A stretch of 64,000 nt of DNA from Vasconcelosia minhoensis LEGE 07310 (GTDB taxonomy: Bacteria > Cyanobacteriota > Cyanobacteriia > Phormidesmidales > Phormidesmidaceae): contig NZ_JADEXG010000003.1 of NCBI RefSeq assembly GCF_015207255.1, positions 79,621 to 143,620 on the forward strand, read 5' to 3'. The notes beneath the pieces were generated by a model that ran no database searches, was not told the origin of the DNA, and saw nothing but the letters and a program-made list of their open reading frames with translations. Position numbers and translations under genes: made by a program. Positions 8,873 to 17,732 of the stretch are shown in pieces; position 1 is the stretch's first letter; each line of letters opens with the position of its first letter.

Positions 8873-10132
8873 TCAGGCGGGGCCAAGCACTGCGATCGCG
8901 GCTTCTAGCGCGATCTCGACATGAGTCCAATGGGTTCCGCCCTGGCAGTAGGCGATGTAGGGCTCTCGCAGTGGACCGTCGGCTGACAGCTCTGAGGTAC
9001 TGCCATCGATGAAGGTTCCCCCCGCCATCACTAAGGCGTCATCGTATCCGGGCATCCCGGCAGGAACCGGCTCGACATAGGACTCGACCGGAGAATGCTG
9101 CTGGACCGCTCGGCAAAACGCAATCAGCTTCTCGGCTGAGCCCAGCTGGATGGCTTGAATCACGTCTCGCCGGGGGGCGTTGGCGGGTGGATTGACCGGA
9201 TAGCCTAGCCGCTCAAAGGCCGCTGCGATCAGGTAGTTACCCTTCAGGGCTTCTCCCACCATCTGCGGCGCTAGAAACAGCCCTTGCATCATCAGCCGGG
9301 TTTGATCCAGGGTCGCCCCGCCGTGGCTGCCGATGCCGGGGGCGGTCAGCCGACAGGCCGCCGCTTCGACCAGGTCAGCTCGTCCGGCCACATAGCCCCC
9401 CGTTGTCACAATCGTACCGCCGGGGTTTTTAATTAGCGAGCCTGCCATCAGGTCGGCGCCAACTGCCGTCGGCTCGCTGGTTTCGACAAATTCGCCATAG
9501 CAGTTGTCAACGAAGCAGACCGTATTGGGGTTTTGCTGCTTCACTGAATGTATAATTTTGTTAATATCAGCAATGCTGAGGCTCAGCCGCCAGCTGTAAC
9601 CGCAGGAGCGCTGGATCAGCACCAGCCGAGTTCGCTCAGTGACCGCTGCTGCTATCCCTGGCCAATCCAGGCCGCCGGCCTGCGTCAGCGGCAGCTCCCT
9701 GTAGGTGATGCCAAACTCCTTCAGAGAACCTTGACCCTTCCCCCTTAGCCCGATTACCTCTTCCAGGGTGTCGTAGGGCGGTCCCGCGATCGCCAGCATT
9801 TCATCGCCCGGTCGCAAGACGCCAAACAGGGCACAGGCAATGGCGTGGGTGCCGGAGACGAACTGTACTCTCACCGCTGCGGCTTCGGCCTGCATCGCTG
9901 AGGCAAAGACCCGGTCGAGGGTCTGCCGCCCCAGATCGTCGTGACCGTAGCCTGAAACGCTTGCGAAGTGGTGGGCTCCCACCCGATGCTGGCGAAAGGC
10001 GGCTAGGACTCGTTCTAAATTCGCCTTGACCTGGAGGTCAATTTCATAAAAAATCTGAGAGGGTGTTTGCTCAGGCAGCCCTGACGGGTGTAGGCGGTCC
10101 ATCCGTTCTCTATCCAAGGGTTGTTTACGCAA
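8873..10132 (-). CDS. PLP-dependent methionine gamma-lyase / aluminium-resistance family protein
   Basis: 419-residue fold-type I PLP enzyme of the 'aluminium resistance protein' family (PF06838-like). RVQFVSGTHAIACALFGVLRPGD (about 88-110) is the cofactor phosphate-binding region. CFVDNCYGEF (206-215) holds the PLP-ring Asp and the adjacent Tyr. GSLIKNPGG (231-239) contains the Schiff-base lysine K235. The family is related to cystathionine/methionine gamma-lyases but its physiological reaction is not settled, so no gene symbol is given. The intact PLP residues argue for activity. It is divergent from the desaturase with about 79 bp between starts. Confidence 0.9.
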   Translation of the reverse strand: MRKQPLDRERMDRLHPSGLPEQTPSQIFYEIDLQVKANLERVLAAFRQHRVGAHHFASVSGYGHDDLGRQTLDRVFASAMQAEAAAVRVQFVSGTHAIACALFGVLRPGDEMLAIAGPPYDTLEEVIGLRGKGQGSLKEFGITYRELPLTQAGGLDWPGIAAAVTERTRLVLIQRSCGYSWRLSLSIADINKIIHSVKQQNPNTVCFVDNCYGEFVETSEPTAVGADLMAGSLIKNPGGTIVTTGGYVAGRADLVEAAACRLTAPGIGSHGGATLDQTRLMMQGLFLAPQMVGEALKGNYLIAAAFERLGYPVNPPANAPRRDVIQAIQLGSAEKLIAFCRAVQQHSPVESYVEPVPAGMPGYDDALVMAGGTFIDGSTSELSADGPLREPYIAYCQGGTHWTHVEIALEAAIAVLGPA

Positions 10133-10211
10133 GGCGCCTCTGTGATTCAGCTTGGATAATGCAAACTACCCCCCAAAGTTTACTACGCCGAGAATTATTC
10201 GAGATTAATAC

Positions 10212-11027
10212 ATGACTCTTGCAAAACCCCTTGAACGTTCCTATGACTGGCCCGTCATTATTTTCATGGCCATTGTCCACGTGGGTGCCCTGCTGGCCCT
10301 ACTGCCCAGCAATTTTAGCTGGGGTGCCGTTGGCGTTGCTGCGCTGCTCTATTGGGTGTCTGGCTGCTTAGGAATCACCCTGGGCTGGCATCGGCTGATT
10401 GCCCATCGCAGCTTTCAAACGCCTAAATGGCTAGAGTATTTCTTTCTATTTTGCGGTAGCTTGGCCTGCCAGAGTGGACCCATTGAATGGATTGGGCTGC
10501 ATCGTCATCACCATGCTTACTCCGATCAGGAAGCCGATCACCACAATTCCGAACGAGGCTTTTGGTGGAGCCATATGGGCTGGATGTTTTACAAGGTTCC
10601 GGCCAAGTCTGAGATTCCTAAATTCACTCAGGATATCGGCAGTGACCCAGTCTATCGGTTCTTTGATCAGTATTTTCTAGCGGTGCAGTTTGCGCTTGCG
10701 GCTGTGCTCTATGCCCTGGGCGGCTGGCCGTTTGTGATTTGGGGGATTTTTGTGCGTCTGGTTGTGGTGTATCACATCACCTGGTTTGTCAACAGTGCGA
10801 CGCATAAGTTTGGCTATCGCACCTTTGACTCGGACGATAAGTCTATGAACTGCTGGTGGGTGGCGCTGCTGGCCTTTGGCGAGGGCTGGCACAATAACCA
10901 CCATGCCTTTCAGTATTCTGCCCGGCACGGCCTGCGCTGGTGGGAGGTTGATTTGACCTGGATGATTATTCGGACGCTGCAAACCTTTGGTCTGGCGAAC
11001 AAGGTCAAGCTAGCCAAGACGCCCTAG
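10212..11027 (+). CDS. desC: Fatty-acid desaturase, delta-9 (DesC) type
   Basis: Membrane di-iron enzyme that introduces the first double bond into acyl chains of membrane lipids, using ferredoxin in cyanobacteria. 271 residues with all three histidine boxes: HRLIAH (60-65), HRHHH (97-101) and HNNHH (227-231). Hydrophobic segments lie at about 14-30, 38-55, 155-175 and 178-192. The pattern HxxxxH/HxxHH/HxxHH and the length match acyl-lipid or acyl-CoA delta-9 desaturases. Regiospecificity is inferred, as other Des proteins of cyanobacteria are longer. It converges with the ProA-like gene, and a 13-bp inverted repeat lies between and across their ends. Confidence 0.92.
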   Translation: MTLAKPLERSYDWPVIIFMAIVHVGALLALLPSNFSWGAVGVAALLYWVSGCLGITLGWHRLIAHRSFQTPKWLEYFFLFCGSLACQSGPIEWIGLHRHHHAYSDQEADHHNSERGFWWSHMGWMFYKVPAKSEIPKFTQDIGSDPVYRFFDQYFLAVQFALAAVLYALGGWPFVIWGIFVRLVVVYHITWFVNSATHKFGYRTFDSDDKSMNCWWVALLAFGEGWHNNHHAFQYSARHGLRWWEVDLTWMIIRTLQTFGLANKVKLAKTP

Positions 11028-11035
11028 CGGCACGG

Positions 11036-11076
11036 GTTGCCCATCAGCCGCCGTAAATTAGTCGCTGATGGGCAAC
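11036..11076. terminator. 13-bp perfect inverted repeat between convergent genes
   Basis: GTTGCCCATCAGC (11036-11048) and GCTGATGGGCAAC (11064-11076) are perfect complements with a 15-nt loop. One arm is coding sequence for the last residues of the ProA-like protein, and the other holds its stop codon and downstream bases. The position between convergent genes suggests a shared bidirectional terminator, but no T-run follows on either side. Confidence 0.5.
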
Positions 11077-12288
11077 TAGCGCCTCTAGGCCAATCAGTCC
11101 ACCGCTGCGACCAACCACGTTGGTCATCCCCAGCCCGACGTCGTTGGCCCGTTCAGCATTGCGAAAAAAGCGGGGTGAAGCATTGACATAAGCCGAAGCG
11201 CTGCCAACTTTGCGGCTAAATTTTCTCGACTCGTCATAGTCTGTGGTGGCCAGGCAGTCGGCATGGCCGCTGCTATGGCGATTCATCCAGTCGATTGCCT
11301 GGTCTAGGTCATCAGCCCAGCGAAAGGCGACGGTGCGACTGAGGTAGGAGAGCGACCAGTCTTCCGGGTCGGCAAGGTGAATTGTGTGGCGCCCCTCAGC
11401 TATCTCGGCCTCAGCTCTAATCTCAAAGCCATCGGCCAGCAGCCGGTCCCACAGCCGTGGCAACCCTGCAGTGCGATGGGCAGGATGCACCAGGACTTTT
11501 TCAATGCCGTTAATCGCATCGGGGTTGCCCAAGTGGCTCTCGAAAATCATCTGGTAGACCTGGTCGAGTTTGCCTGAGGCTGACCAATAGAGATAGCAGT
11601 TGCCCATTCTAGAGGGCAGCACCGGTACTGTGGCCTGGCGCATGACCTGCTCAACCAGGCTGGGCCGACCGTAGGGAATCACCAGATCGATTTCGGGGCG
11701 TTGGACGATGACAAATCGCGAACTTCCCCCCTGAGCGGCAGGAACAGCATAGAGACAGTTGCTGGGGAGCTCGGCCGCCGCGATCGCGTCCTGCATAATG
11801 TCTAGAATCACCTGATTGGTCTGGCTCGCTTCGTTTCCGCCGCGCAGCACTAGGCCGTTGCCGGTTCTCAGGCAGAGCCCAGCCGCGATCGCTGCCAGGT
11901 CTGGAAAAGCCTCATAGACCAGGGCAACAACGCCTAGCGGTCGCAGCTGGCTAACCGTACTGACCGGCCGAGAAGTGGGTGAAACCGGCTCTACATCACC
12001 CAGCGCTGACAGGCGGTGCAAAATCTGGGCGGCGGTTTGCAGCCGCTCAGGCGTTAGCTTGAGCCAATCCACGACCAGGTCGGGGATAGCCATTTCTCGA
12101 CTGACTTCCAGATCGAGCGTATTCGCTTCTAAGATGGCATCCTGATGTTCCTGTATTGCTTGACCCAGGTTGGCTAACGCCGCCGAGCGTGCCGCCGCTG
12201 ACTGAGCGATTTGAGCTGCCGCCCGCCGCACCCGCCCCAGTGCCGCTGCTATCTCTACCGTTGAGCCAGTCGAGCCAGTTGTTACCAT
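11044..12288 (-). CDS. Gamma-glutamyl phosphate reductase-like protein lacking the catalytic Cys
   Basis: 414 residues, aligning over its whole length with ProA (aldehyde dehydrogenase fold), the enzyme that makes glutamate semialdehyde for proline. Recognisable parts are RPLGVVALVYEAFPD (116-130), the cofactor-binding LRTGNGLVLRGGNEA (140-154), SSGHAD, and the closing VGLGMTNVVGRSGGLIGLEAL. In ProA the active-site cysteine sits in P-x-x-C-N-A-x-E. Here the matching block is PDAINGIE, so Cys is replaced by Ile259 (codon ATT at 11512-11514). Cys231 is in a different segment and is not the equivalent. Cyanobacteria often have two proA-like genes; this one may be a non-canonical paralogue. The next gene upstream ends 4 bp from its start. 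Confidence 0.85.
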   Translation of the reverse strand: MVTTGSTGSTVEIAAALGRVRRAAAQIAQSAAARSAALANLGQAIQEHQDAILEANTLDLEVSREMAIPDLVVDWLKLTPERLQTAAQILHRLSALGDVEPVSPTSRPVSTVSQLRPLGVVALVYEAFPDLAAIAAGLCLRTGNGLVLRGGNEASQTNQVILDIMQDAIAAAELPSNCLYAVPAAQGGSSRFVIVQRPEIDLVIPYGRPSLVEQVMRQATVPVLPSRMGNCYLYWSASGKLDQVYQMIFESHLGNPDAINGIEKVLVHPAHRTAGLPRLWDRLLADGFEIRAEAEIAEGRHTIHLADPEDWSLSYLSRTVAFRWADDLDQAIDWMNRHSSGHADCLATTDYDESRKFSRKVGSASAYVNASPRFFRNAERANDVGLGMTNVVGRSGGLIGLEALVAHQRLIYGG

Positions 12289-12292
12289 CGTG

Positions 12293-12718
12293 CTATCGCC
12301 GAGATGCCGACCAGAGCAAAATCACCACTCCCATCAAGAATAGGAAGGCAACGAGCAATCGAAAGGTGGCACTGGCGTTGACCGGCGATTTAGCCGTCGC
12401 CAGCAGAATCAGACAGAACGCCAGCAGCAGCACCGTGACGATAAGCACCAGCATGTAGCTCCGGCGAACGTCGCGGTCAAGCAGCCACTGATGGCCATTC
12501 CAACGCCAGGCGCGCTTGTAGGAATAGTGACTCGCGAGCTGCTCGATCACATAGTTCTGATCGCGAACGACAAAGATCTGCTGACAGCGATCGCAGCCAA
12601 ACGCCTCCGTCAGCGCGATCGGCACAATTCGGCCCCGACGCCGGCAGGGGCAGGGATAGGCTTCGTTGAGATCGAGCTTCTGACTTTTTCTAGGACGCAC
12701 TAGGTAAGGCCAAAGCAA
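12293..12718 (-). CDS. Small membrane protein with a Cys-rich (zinc-ribbon-like) head
   Basis: 141 residues, no assigned function. Residues about 22-44 carry CPC...CDRC, four cysteines spaced like a zinc ribbon. Two hydrophobic helices follow at about 90-108 and 119-138, with a short loop between. The head would therefore be cytoplasmic or peripheral and the tail would be a membrane hairpin. The stop lies 4 bp before the ProA-like start on the same strand, so the two are probably co-transcribed with this gene first. Conserved-looking cyanobacterial hypothetical. Confidence 0.7.
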   Translation of the reverse strand: MLWPYLVRPRKSQKLDLNEAYPCPCRRRGRIVPIALTEAFGCDRCQQIFVVRDQNYVIEQLASHYSYKRAWRWNGHQWLLDRDVRRSYMLVLIVTVLLLAFCLILLATAKSPVNASATFRLLVAFLFLMGVVILLWSASRR

Positions 12719-13124
12719 CAGTTCGACGGGCTCAGTCCAGGCGGGTTAATTCCGCTAGACTCACCTTAGCCAAAACTCATCTGCGAAAACAACTACCTTG
12801 GGCTACCATTTTCATTTTTTCGGAAAAATGCTGCCCACAAGCTTTTTCTGCCCGGCTGCGCTTTCCTGCTTGAAAAGGACCGGGAGCTCTACTCAGCACC
12901 CAGCCAAAAGCATGGGCTCCAAAAACATAGCCCAAAAAACATAGACAACTCAGCTTATGAAGCTTTGAAGCGGGTAACGCGATTCGAACGCGCGACATTC
13001 ACCTTGGCAAGGTGACGCTCTACCACTGAGCTATACCCGCAGAATACTAATTTAGACTTTTCCTAGGATGACAAAAGACGGGACGTTTGTCAATCTTCCC
13101 TGCTTGAACTCTTGAACTCTTTGA
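12719..13124. other. Intergenic region holding only tRNA-Gly
   Basis: About 400 bp between two minus-strand genes. Apart from the tRNA I see no convincing gene. The stretch 12780-12960 has short T-runs and AAAACATAG repeats but no stable hairpin that I can identify. A 73-codon open frame here overlaps the tRNA and is not believable. Confidence 0.5.
12969..13040 (-). tRNA. tRNA-Gly (GCC)
   Basis: The minus strand folds as a complete cloverleaf of 72 nt including the discriminator. The acceptor arms GCGGGTA and TACCCGC pair. The D-arm is GCTCAGTGGTAGAGC. The anticodon arm CACCT-TGCCAAG-GTG presents GCC. The T-arm is CGCGTTCGAATCGCG with the invariant TTCGAAT. The discriminator base is U and CCA is not encoded. 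Anticodon GCC reads GGC/GGU glycine codons. Confidence 0.97.
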
Positions 13125-13706
13125 CTATTCCGGTCTGACTGGCTCTGTGCGAGCCGCTGCCGGCCTAGAAGCGGGTAGAGACTGCCGCACTCCCGACTCA
13201 GGCAGGCCGTTCCGGTCGGCGGCATAGTTGCCCCTAATTTGAGCCATCAGGCTGGCCATTTCGAGCGCGCTCATGGCATAGCTCCAGCCCAGGTTGCTCT
13301 TAATCCCGGCTCGTTCCAGCGCCTGCTGCATCGAGTCAGTGGTCAACACCCCAAAGATCACCGGCACACCCGTCTGCATCCCCACTGCGGCGATGCCCTT
13401 GGAAACCTCCGCCGCGACGTAATCAAAATGGGGAGTCTGGCCCCGAATCACGGCTCCCAGGCAAATAATCGCGTCATAGTGACCGGTTAGCGCCATCTGC
13501 CGAGCCACCATAGGAAGCTCAAAGCTGCCTGGAGCCCAGGCATAGTCAACCTGAGTCCCTTGGGGATCGACGTCAATGCCATGTCGCTTGAGGCAGTCTT
13601 GGGCTCCTTCCAAGAGCCGATTCGTCACGAGATCGTTAAATCGACCGATCACGAAGGCAAAGGTCAGCCCCTCTGTCTGCGTGAACGAACCTTCAAACAC
13701 TGCCAT
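13125..13706 (-). CDS. ribH: 6,7-dimethyl-8-ribityllumazine synthase
   Basis: Penultimate step of riboflavin synthesis, condensing the ribityl-aminouracil with dihydroxybutanone phosphate; family members assemble into pentamers or capsids. The 193 residues include FVIGRFND near the N-terminus, WAPGSFELP (substrate ring contact), [21 protein letters not shown] (with the catalytic His of the HxDYV motif) and [15 protein letters not shown]. The C-terminal 35 residues are an Ala/Arg/Pro-rich extension beyond the usual end of about 155-160. It lies 35 bp downstream of psbZ on the same strand; a psbZ-ribH order is common in cyanobacteria, so co-transcription is likely. Confidence 0.97.
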   Translation of the reverse strand: MAVFEGSFTQTEGLTFAFVIGRFNDLVTNRLLEGAQDCLKRHGIDVDPQGTQVDYAWAPGSFELPMVARQMALTGHYDAIICLGAVIRGQTPHFDYVAAEVSKGIAAVGMQTGVPVIFGVLTTDSMQQALERAGIKSNLGWSYAMSALEMASLMAQIRGNYAADRNGLPESGVRQSLPASRPAAARTEPVRPE

Positions 13707-13741
13707 AACGCTTTGCCAAATTGAGTTCAGGGAACTGAAGC

Positions 13742-13930
13742 TTAGACCACAAAGTAGTTTAAGCCGCCCACAACCGCAACTAGGACAAACCAGACAACCG
13801 AACCGAGCAATATCAGCCGCTTTGACTGGGCCCAGTTACTGGGCGAGGCATAGGCAACCGGAACGCCAATCACCATCAGAAAAGACCAGAGGACCAGCAC
13901 AAACAAAGCCAGCTGAAACAGGATGGACAT
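13742..13930 (-). CDS. psbZ: Photosystem II reaction centre protein Z
   Basis: 62-residue thylakoid protein with two transmembrane helices (about 3-25 and 38-60), exactly the length and pattern of PsbZ/Ycf9. Diagnostic segments are [19 protein letters not shown] and W..SK..IL.GS..W..LV..VG..N.FVV. PsbZ is a peripheral subunit of the PSII core that stabilises its interaction with antenna and other small subunits. It is first in a likely two-gene unit with ribH. Confidence 0.97.
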   Translation of the reverse strand: MSILFQLALFVLVLWSFLMVIGVPVAYASPSNWAQSKRLILLGSVVWFVLVAVVGGLNYFVV

Positions 13931-14092
13931 GGGTTTTAACTCTCAAGACAGCAGGGGAGCAGGTCGCAGGAAGCAAGGCCTGAATGGGAAATTCATCGCT
14001 GCTGCGCCTAATTAATACGCTATCAAAAATTCGGCGCCTTTAATGAAGGACTTTTGGTGAAGGACTAGGCTCAAATCATCTACGCTACAGAC

Positions 14093-16891
14093 ATGGACTT
14101 AGTGCTGTGTCATACAACAGCGGATTTTGACACGCTGGGAGCGGCGGTCGGGGTAGCGCGCCTGCGGCCAGGCAGTCGGATCGTCCTGACCGGTGGCTGT
14201 CATCCAGCGGTGAAGGAATTTCTGGCCCTGCGGCGGGATCAGTATCCGCTAATTGAGCGGCGAGCCGTTCGTCCAGAGCAGATTCGCTCGATCACCTTAG
14301 TTGATGCCCAGCGGCGCGATCGCGTTGGCCCTGCCGCCACCTGGCTCGACTACGCAATCGCCCAGGGGCTGCCGATTATCATCTATGACCACCACAGCGC
14401 TACCGATGTCAATACTGCCGATACCGATATTCCTGGAGCCGAGTGGCATCTAGCGCCAGTAGGGGCAACGGTGACGGTGGTGGTAGAGGCGCTACAGCAG
14501 CAGCAGCAGCAGCTCACGCCGCCGGAAGCGACGGTGATGGCTCTGGGCATCCATGTCGATACCGGCTCTCTCACCTTTGAACAGGCGACGGCGCGAGATG
14601 CGACAGCCCTCGCTTGGCTGATGACGCAGGGCGCGAGTCAGGCTGCGATCGCGGCGGCTAAGGAGCCAGGGCTTTCAAGCCGGCTTCAAACCCTCTTAGG
14701 AGAAGCGCTAGATCAAATCGAGACCGAAACGTTTCAGGGCTATCGGCTAGGATGGGTCAAATTAAAAACCACTGCCTTCGTGCCCGGGCTGTCGAGCCTG
14801 GCAGAGCGACTGATGTCGCTGCTGCCGATCGATGCGCTGCTGCTGGGAGCGACCTATTCGACCGGAAGGGGAGAGCCTAAGTACACGCTGATTGGGCGCT
14901 CGCGACAGCCACCTGGGCTGGGCCAGGGCATCGACTGGAGCCAGCTGTTAGAACCGCTCGGTGGTGGCGGCCATCCCCAGGCGGCGGCGGCGAGTGGAGA
15001 GGGTGCACTAGACCAGGCTCTGTTGGAACAGCTGTTAGCGCAGCTGAGAGCCCAGATTCCACCGCTACCTCAAGCGCGATCGCTGATGTCAGCGCCGGTT
15101 CGGACCATTCCGCCGGAAACCGAAATCGCCGTAGCACAGCGCCTGCTGCTGCGCTACGGCCACGCCGGGCTCTGCGTGGTTGATGCCGGTCGGCTGGTGG
15201 GAATTGTCTCTCGCCGGGATATTGAGCTGGCGCTGCACCACGGGTTGGGCCATGCCCCGGTTAAAGGCTACATGGCAACCGCGCTGAAGACGGTGGAACC
15301 TGATACGCCGCTGAGCACCTTGCAAGACCTGATGGTGACCCATGACATTGGCCGCCTGCCCGTGCTGGAGGCCGATCAGCTGGTCGGAATTGTCACCCGC
15401 ACTGACCTGCTCCGGCAGGTTCATCAGACCCGCAGCCCTGACCCAGATCCGTCCCGGCCCGCCGCCGCAACTCCCCCCCCAGCGGCTCTCTACTCAAGGC
15501 TGATGGCTGGGCTGCCGCCAACCGTGCAGACTATTCTGGAACAAATTGCGGCAGCGGCCCAGCAGCATCAGTGGCAGCTCTACGTCGTCGGTGGAGCCGT
15601 CCGCGATCTGCTGCTGGCGGCTTCTGAGCAGCCAATTGCAATCCAGGATCTCGATTTGGTGGTCGATGGCGGTGCCGACCAAGGGGCGGGGGTCGAGCTG
15701 GCCCAATCGCTTGGACAGCGCTATCCCCAGGTGGAGCTGCAAATTCATGGCCAGTTTCAGACAGCGGCGCTAATCTGGCATGCTGGCGATCGCGCTGAGT
15801 CGGTCGCCGGTGCAGCCGAGCGGGTAATGATCGACATCGCCACTGCCCGGACAGAATTCTACCCCTACCCCGCGGCGAATCCTGAAGTGGAGTCGAGCTC
15901 GATTCGGCAGGACCTCTATCGGCGCGACTTTTCAATCAACGCGATGGCGATTCGGCTAACGTCGCCACAGCCGGGGGAGCTGCTGGATTTTTTTGGCGGC
16001 TGGGCTGACTTAGAATTTCGGCAAATTCGGGTGCTCCATGCCAATAGCCTGATTGAAGATCCAACGCGGATCTTTCGCGCGGTTCGATTTGCCGTTCGGC
16101 TAGGATTTGAGATCGAGGCCCAGACTGAGCAGTATATTCGTCACGCGGTCGAGAGCGGTATCTACCCCCGGTTGCAGACTCAGCCGGGGCGGGCTCCAGC
16201 GCTGCAAACCCGACTGAAGGCAGAGCTGCAACGGATTTTTTCGGCTGACTCTTGGCCGGTGGCGTTGGCCCGGCTCGACCAGCTTGGGGCGCTCCGCTGC
16301 ATCCACAGTAGCCTCGATCTCCAGCCGTCACTGTGGCGTCAGCTGGGCCGGATGGATCGCTGGCAGGCGAGATTTGCCGCTGACTGGGACTCGACGCTGC
16401 CCCGCTGGCTGCGGCTGCTGGAGGTGCTACTGGCCGATTTGGCCCCTGAGCTGCGCGATTGCGTCGCGGCTACCCTGACGCTGCCGGATCGCAGTCAGGC
16501 CCGGCTGGCCCAGCTAGCGACAGCCGAGGCAGCCATGGTCCAGCCGCTGCCCGGGTCGGATTGGTCCAGTCTGAAGCCCAGTCAGATTTATCAGCGGCTC
16601 AGCCATTACGAACCCGACCTGCTGCTGCTGGTCGGCGTCCGCTATCCCCGCTCGGTAGGACCGGTGATCTGGCGCTACCTGGTGCAGCTGAGGCCGGTCA
16701 AGCCACCGTTGAATGGCGCCGACCTGAAGCAGATGGGCTATCGCCCCGGCCCCATTTTTCGCGAGATTTTAACCGCCCTGACGGCCGCTCAGCTAGACGG
16801 CGCGATCGCGTCGCCCGCTGCCGCTCAAGCCTATGTGCGGGAGCGTTTTCAGCGCGATAAGCGAAGCCATGCCGAAGGCTATCGCGACTGA
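14093..16891 (+). CDS. DHH-CBS-CBS-tRNA nucleotidyltransferase/poly(A) polymerase fusion
   Basis: 932 residues with three modules. Residues 1 to about 320 are a DHH/DHHA1 phosphoesterase (DTLGAAVGVARL, then YDHHSATD near 98, then GGGGHPQAAAAS in the DHHA1 part). Two CBS domains span about 330-445 (MSAPVRTIPPET..., YMATALKTVEPDTPL...). From about 480 there is a class II nucleotidyltransferase head with VVGGAVRDLLL near 498, the metal-binding DLDLVV near 520, RRDFSINAMA near 610 and DPTRIFRAVRFAVRLGFEIE near 650, followed by the RNA-binding helical tail. It would add A or CCA ends to RNA; similar fusions occur in Aquifex and cyanobacteria. DHH domains of this class are often oligoribonuclease or exonuclease-like. 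Confidence 0.93.
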   Translation: MDLVLCHTTADFDTLGAAVGVARLRPGSRIVLTGGCHPAVKEFLALRRDQYPLIERRAVRPEQIRSITLVDAQRRDRVGPAATWLDYAIAQGLPIIIYDHHSATDVNTADTDIPGAEWHLAPVGATVTVVVEALQQQQQQLTPPEATVMALGIHVDTGSLTFEQATARDATALAWLMTQGASQAAIAAAKEPGLSSRLQTLLGEALDQIETETFQGYRLGWVKLKTTAFVPGLSSLAERLMSLLPIDALLLGATYSTGRGEPKYTLIGRSRQPPGLGQGIDWSQLLEPLGGGGHPQAAAASGEGALDQALLEQLLAQLRAQIPPLPQARSLMSAPVRTIPPETEIAVAQRLLLRYGHAGLCVVDAGRLVGIVSRRDIELALHHGLGHAPVKGYMATALKTVEPDTPLSTLQDLMVTHDIGRLPVLEADQLVGIVTRTDLLRQVHQTRSPDPDPSRPAAATPPPAALYSRLMAGLPPTVQTILEQIAAAAQQHQWQLYVVGGAVRDLLLAASEQPIAIQDLDLVVDGGADQGAGVELAQSLGQRYPQVELQIHGQFQTAALIWHAGDRAESVAGAAERVMIDIATARTEFYPYPAANPEVESSSIRQDLYRRDFSINAMAIRLTSPQPGELLDFFGGWADLEFRQIRVLHANSLIEDPTRIFRAVRFAVRLGFEIEAQTEQYIRHAVESGIYPRLQTQPGRAPALQTRLKAELQRIFSADSWPVALARLDQLGALRCIHSSLDLQPSLWRQLGRMDRWQARFAADWDSTLPRWLRLLEVLLADLAPELRDCVAATLTLPDRSQARLAQLATAEAAMVQPLPGSDWSSLKPSQIYQRLSHYEPDLLLLVGVRYPRSVGPVIWRYLVQLRPVKPPLNGADLKQMGYRPGPIFREILTALTAAQLDGAIASPAAAQAYVRERFQRDKRSHAEGYRD

Positions 16892-16975
16892 CGTATTGCT
16901 GAACAGGCTGTGCTACAGCTCAAAAAACGCTTAAATTTAGAATGTATTAAATTTAGTTCGCAGCAATCGCTGACT

Positions 16976-17590
16976 ATGGCTTCTCCTACTGCTCCAAAGC
17001 CGCCGCCGTCTCCGGTTCAGCTCCAGGCCCAATCTCAGGCCCAGTCGGTCACCCCTTTGCATCTTGGGTTTGCTCTGGTGGGGACAGCCGCGATCGCGGC
17101 TCTGATCGGAATGGGTTTTGGCAGTGCCGTTCGCTTTAGTCTGGTCGATACGCCCAGCGCCCAGTTTCTAAATCCGCAGCAGACCTTTCCGCCCCTGCCG
17201 AACTGGCCTGCTAAAGCCGGCGTTGCTCCCTTCGATACGCCTTATTTCCCTGGCGCAGACCGTGGCCCGGTCTATGCTGACGAAGATTTCTACAGCGAAC
17301 CACCGGAACGAGAGACCTTTGTGGATGAGGTTGAACCCTTCTCGGCCGATGCCTATCCCACCGCCGATGACCCCAGCGAGGCTGAGTTGGGATACTCAGA
17401 GTATCCCGAATACCCAGACGTTTTTGAGGAGAACAGCTCGGGGGAGCCAGCCTCACCCGACTATAGCTCAGAAGACTTTTTTCCAGCGGCCCCTGATCCT
17501 GACAAAGGACATCAGGCAAAGCCATCCAACCTTGGGCTTAAAGGGGTTTACCGGTCTGCAGCGGGCGAACGCAAGCTGGGTCAGCTGTAG
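16976..17590 (+). CDS. Hypothetical single-span membrane protein with acidic tail
   Basis: Unrecognised. I take the ATG at 16976 (MASPTAPKPPP...), giving 204 residues; an upstream GTG-type extension to 16910 looks non-coding. A Pro/Gln-rich cytoplasmic head of about 28 residues is followed by one transmembrane helix (about 32-55, GFALVGTAAIAALIGMGFGSAV). A long acidic tail follows, rich in Asp, Glu, Pro and Tyr, with repeated SEYPEYPD-like elements that are probably disordered. It lies 85 bp after the nucleotidyltransferase fusion. Confidence 0.65.
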   Translation: MASPTAPKPPPSPVQLQAQSQAQSVTPLHLGFALVGTAAIAALIGMGFGSAVRFSLVDTPSAQFLNPQQTFPPLPNWPAKAGVAPFDTPYFPGADRGPVYADEDFYSEPPERETFVDEVEPFSADAYPTADDPSEAELGYSEYPEYPDVFEENSSGEPASPDYSSEDFFPAAPDPDKGHQAKPSNLGLKGVYRSAAGERKLGQL

Positions 17591-17695
17591 CAGCCTACCT
17601 AACCTACTTCATTCTTTGAGAGAATTTTTAGCGTTTTTATCAAAACCCTTGGATAGATGTGGGGAGCTCACCGCGGGAACCGCTAAAAGGGCAGC

Positions 17696-17701
17696 TATAA
17701 T
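17696..17701 (+). promoter_or_regulatory. TATAAT -10 element upstream of the 17733 gene
   Basis: A consensus TATAAT lies 32 bp before the ATG at 17733, in an otherwise empty 142-bp gap. Transcription would start near 17708. No good -35 hexamer is present at 16-18 bp spacing, which is common in cyanobacterial promoters. Confidence 0.5.
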
Positions 17702-17732
17702 TGCTGTTAGATGACGCGCGTTAAGTTTCCCT

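Noticed and set aside
12777..12998. 73-codon minus-strand frame
   Set aside because: Its first part lies inside tRNA-Gly, and the remainder has no coding character.
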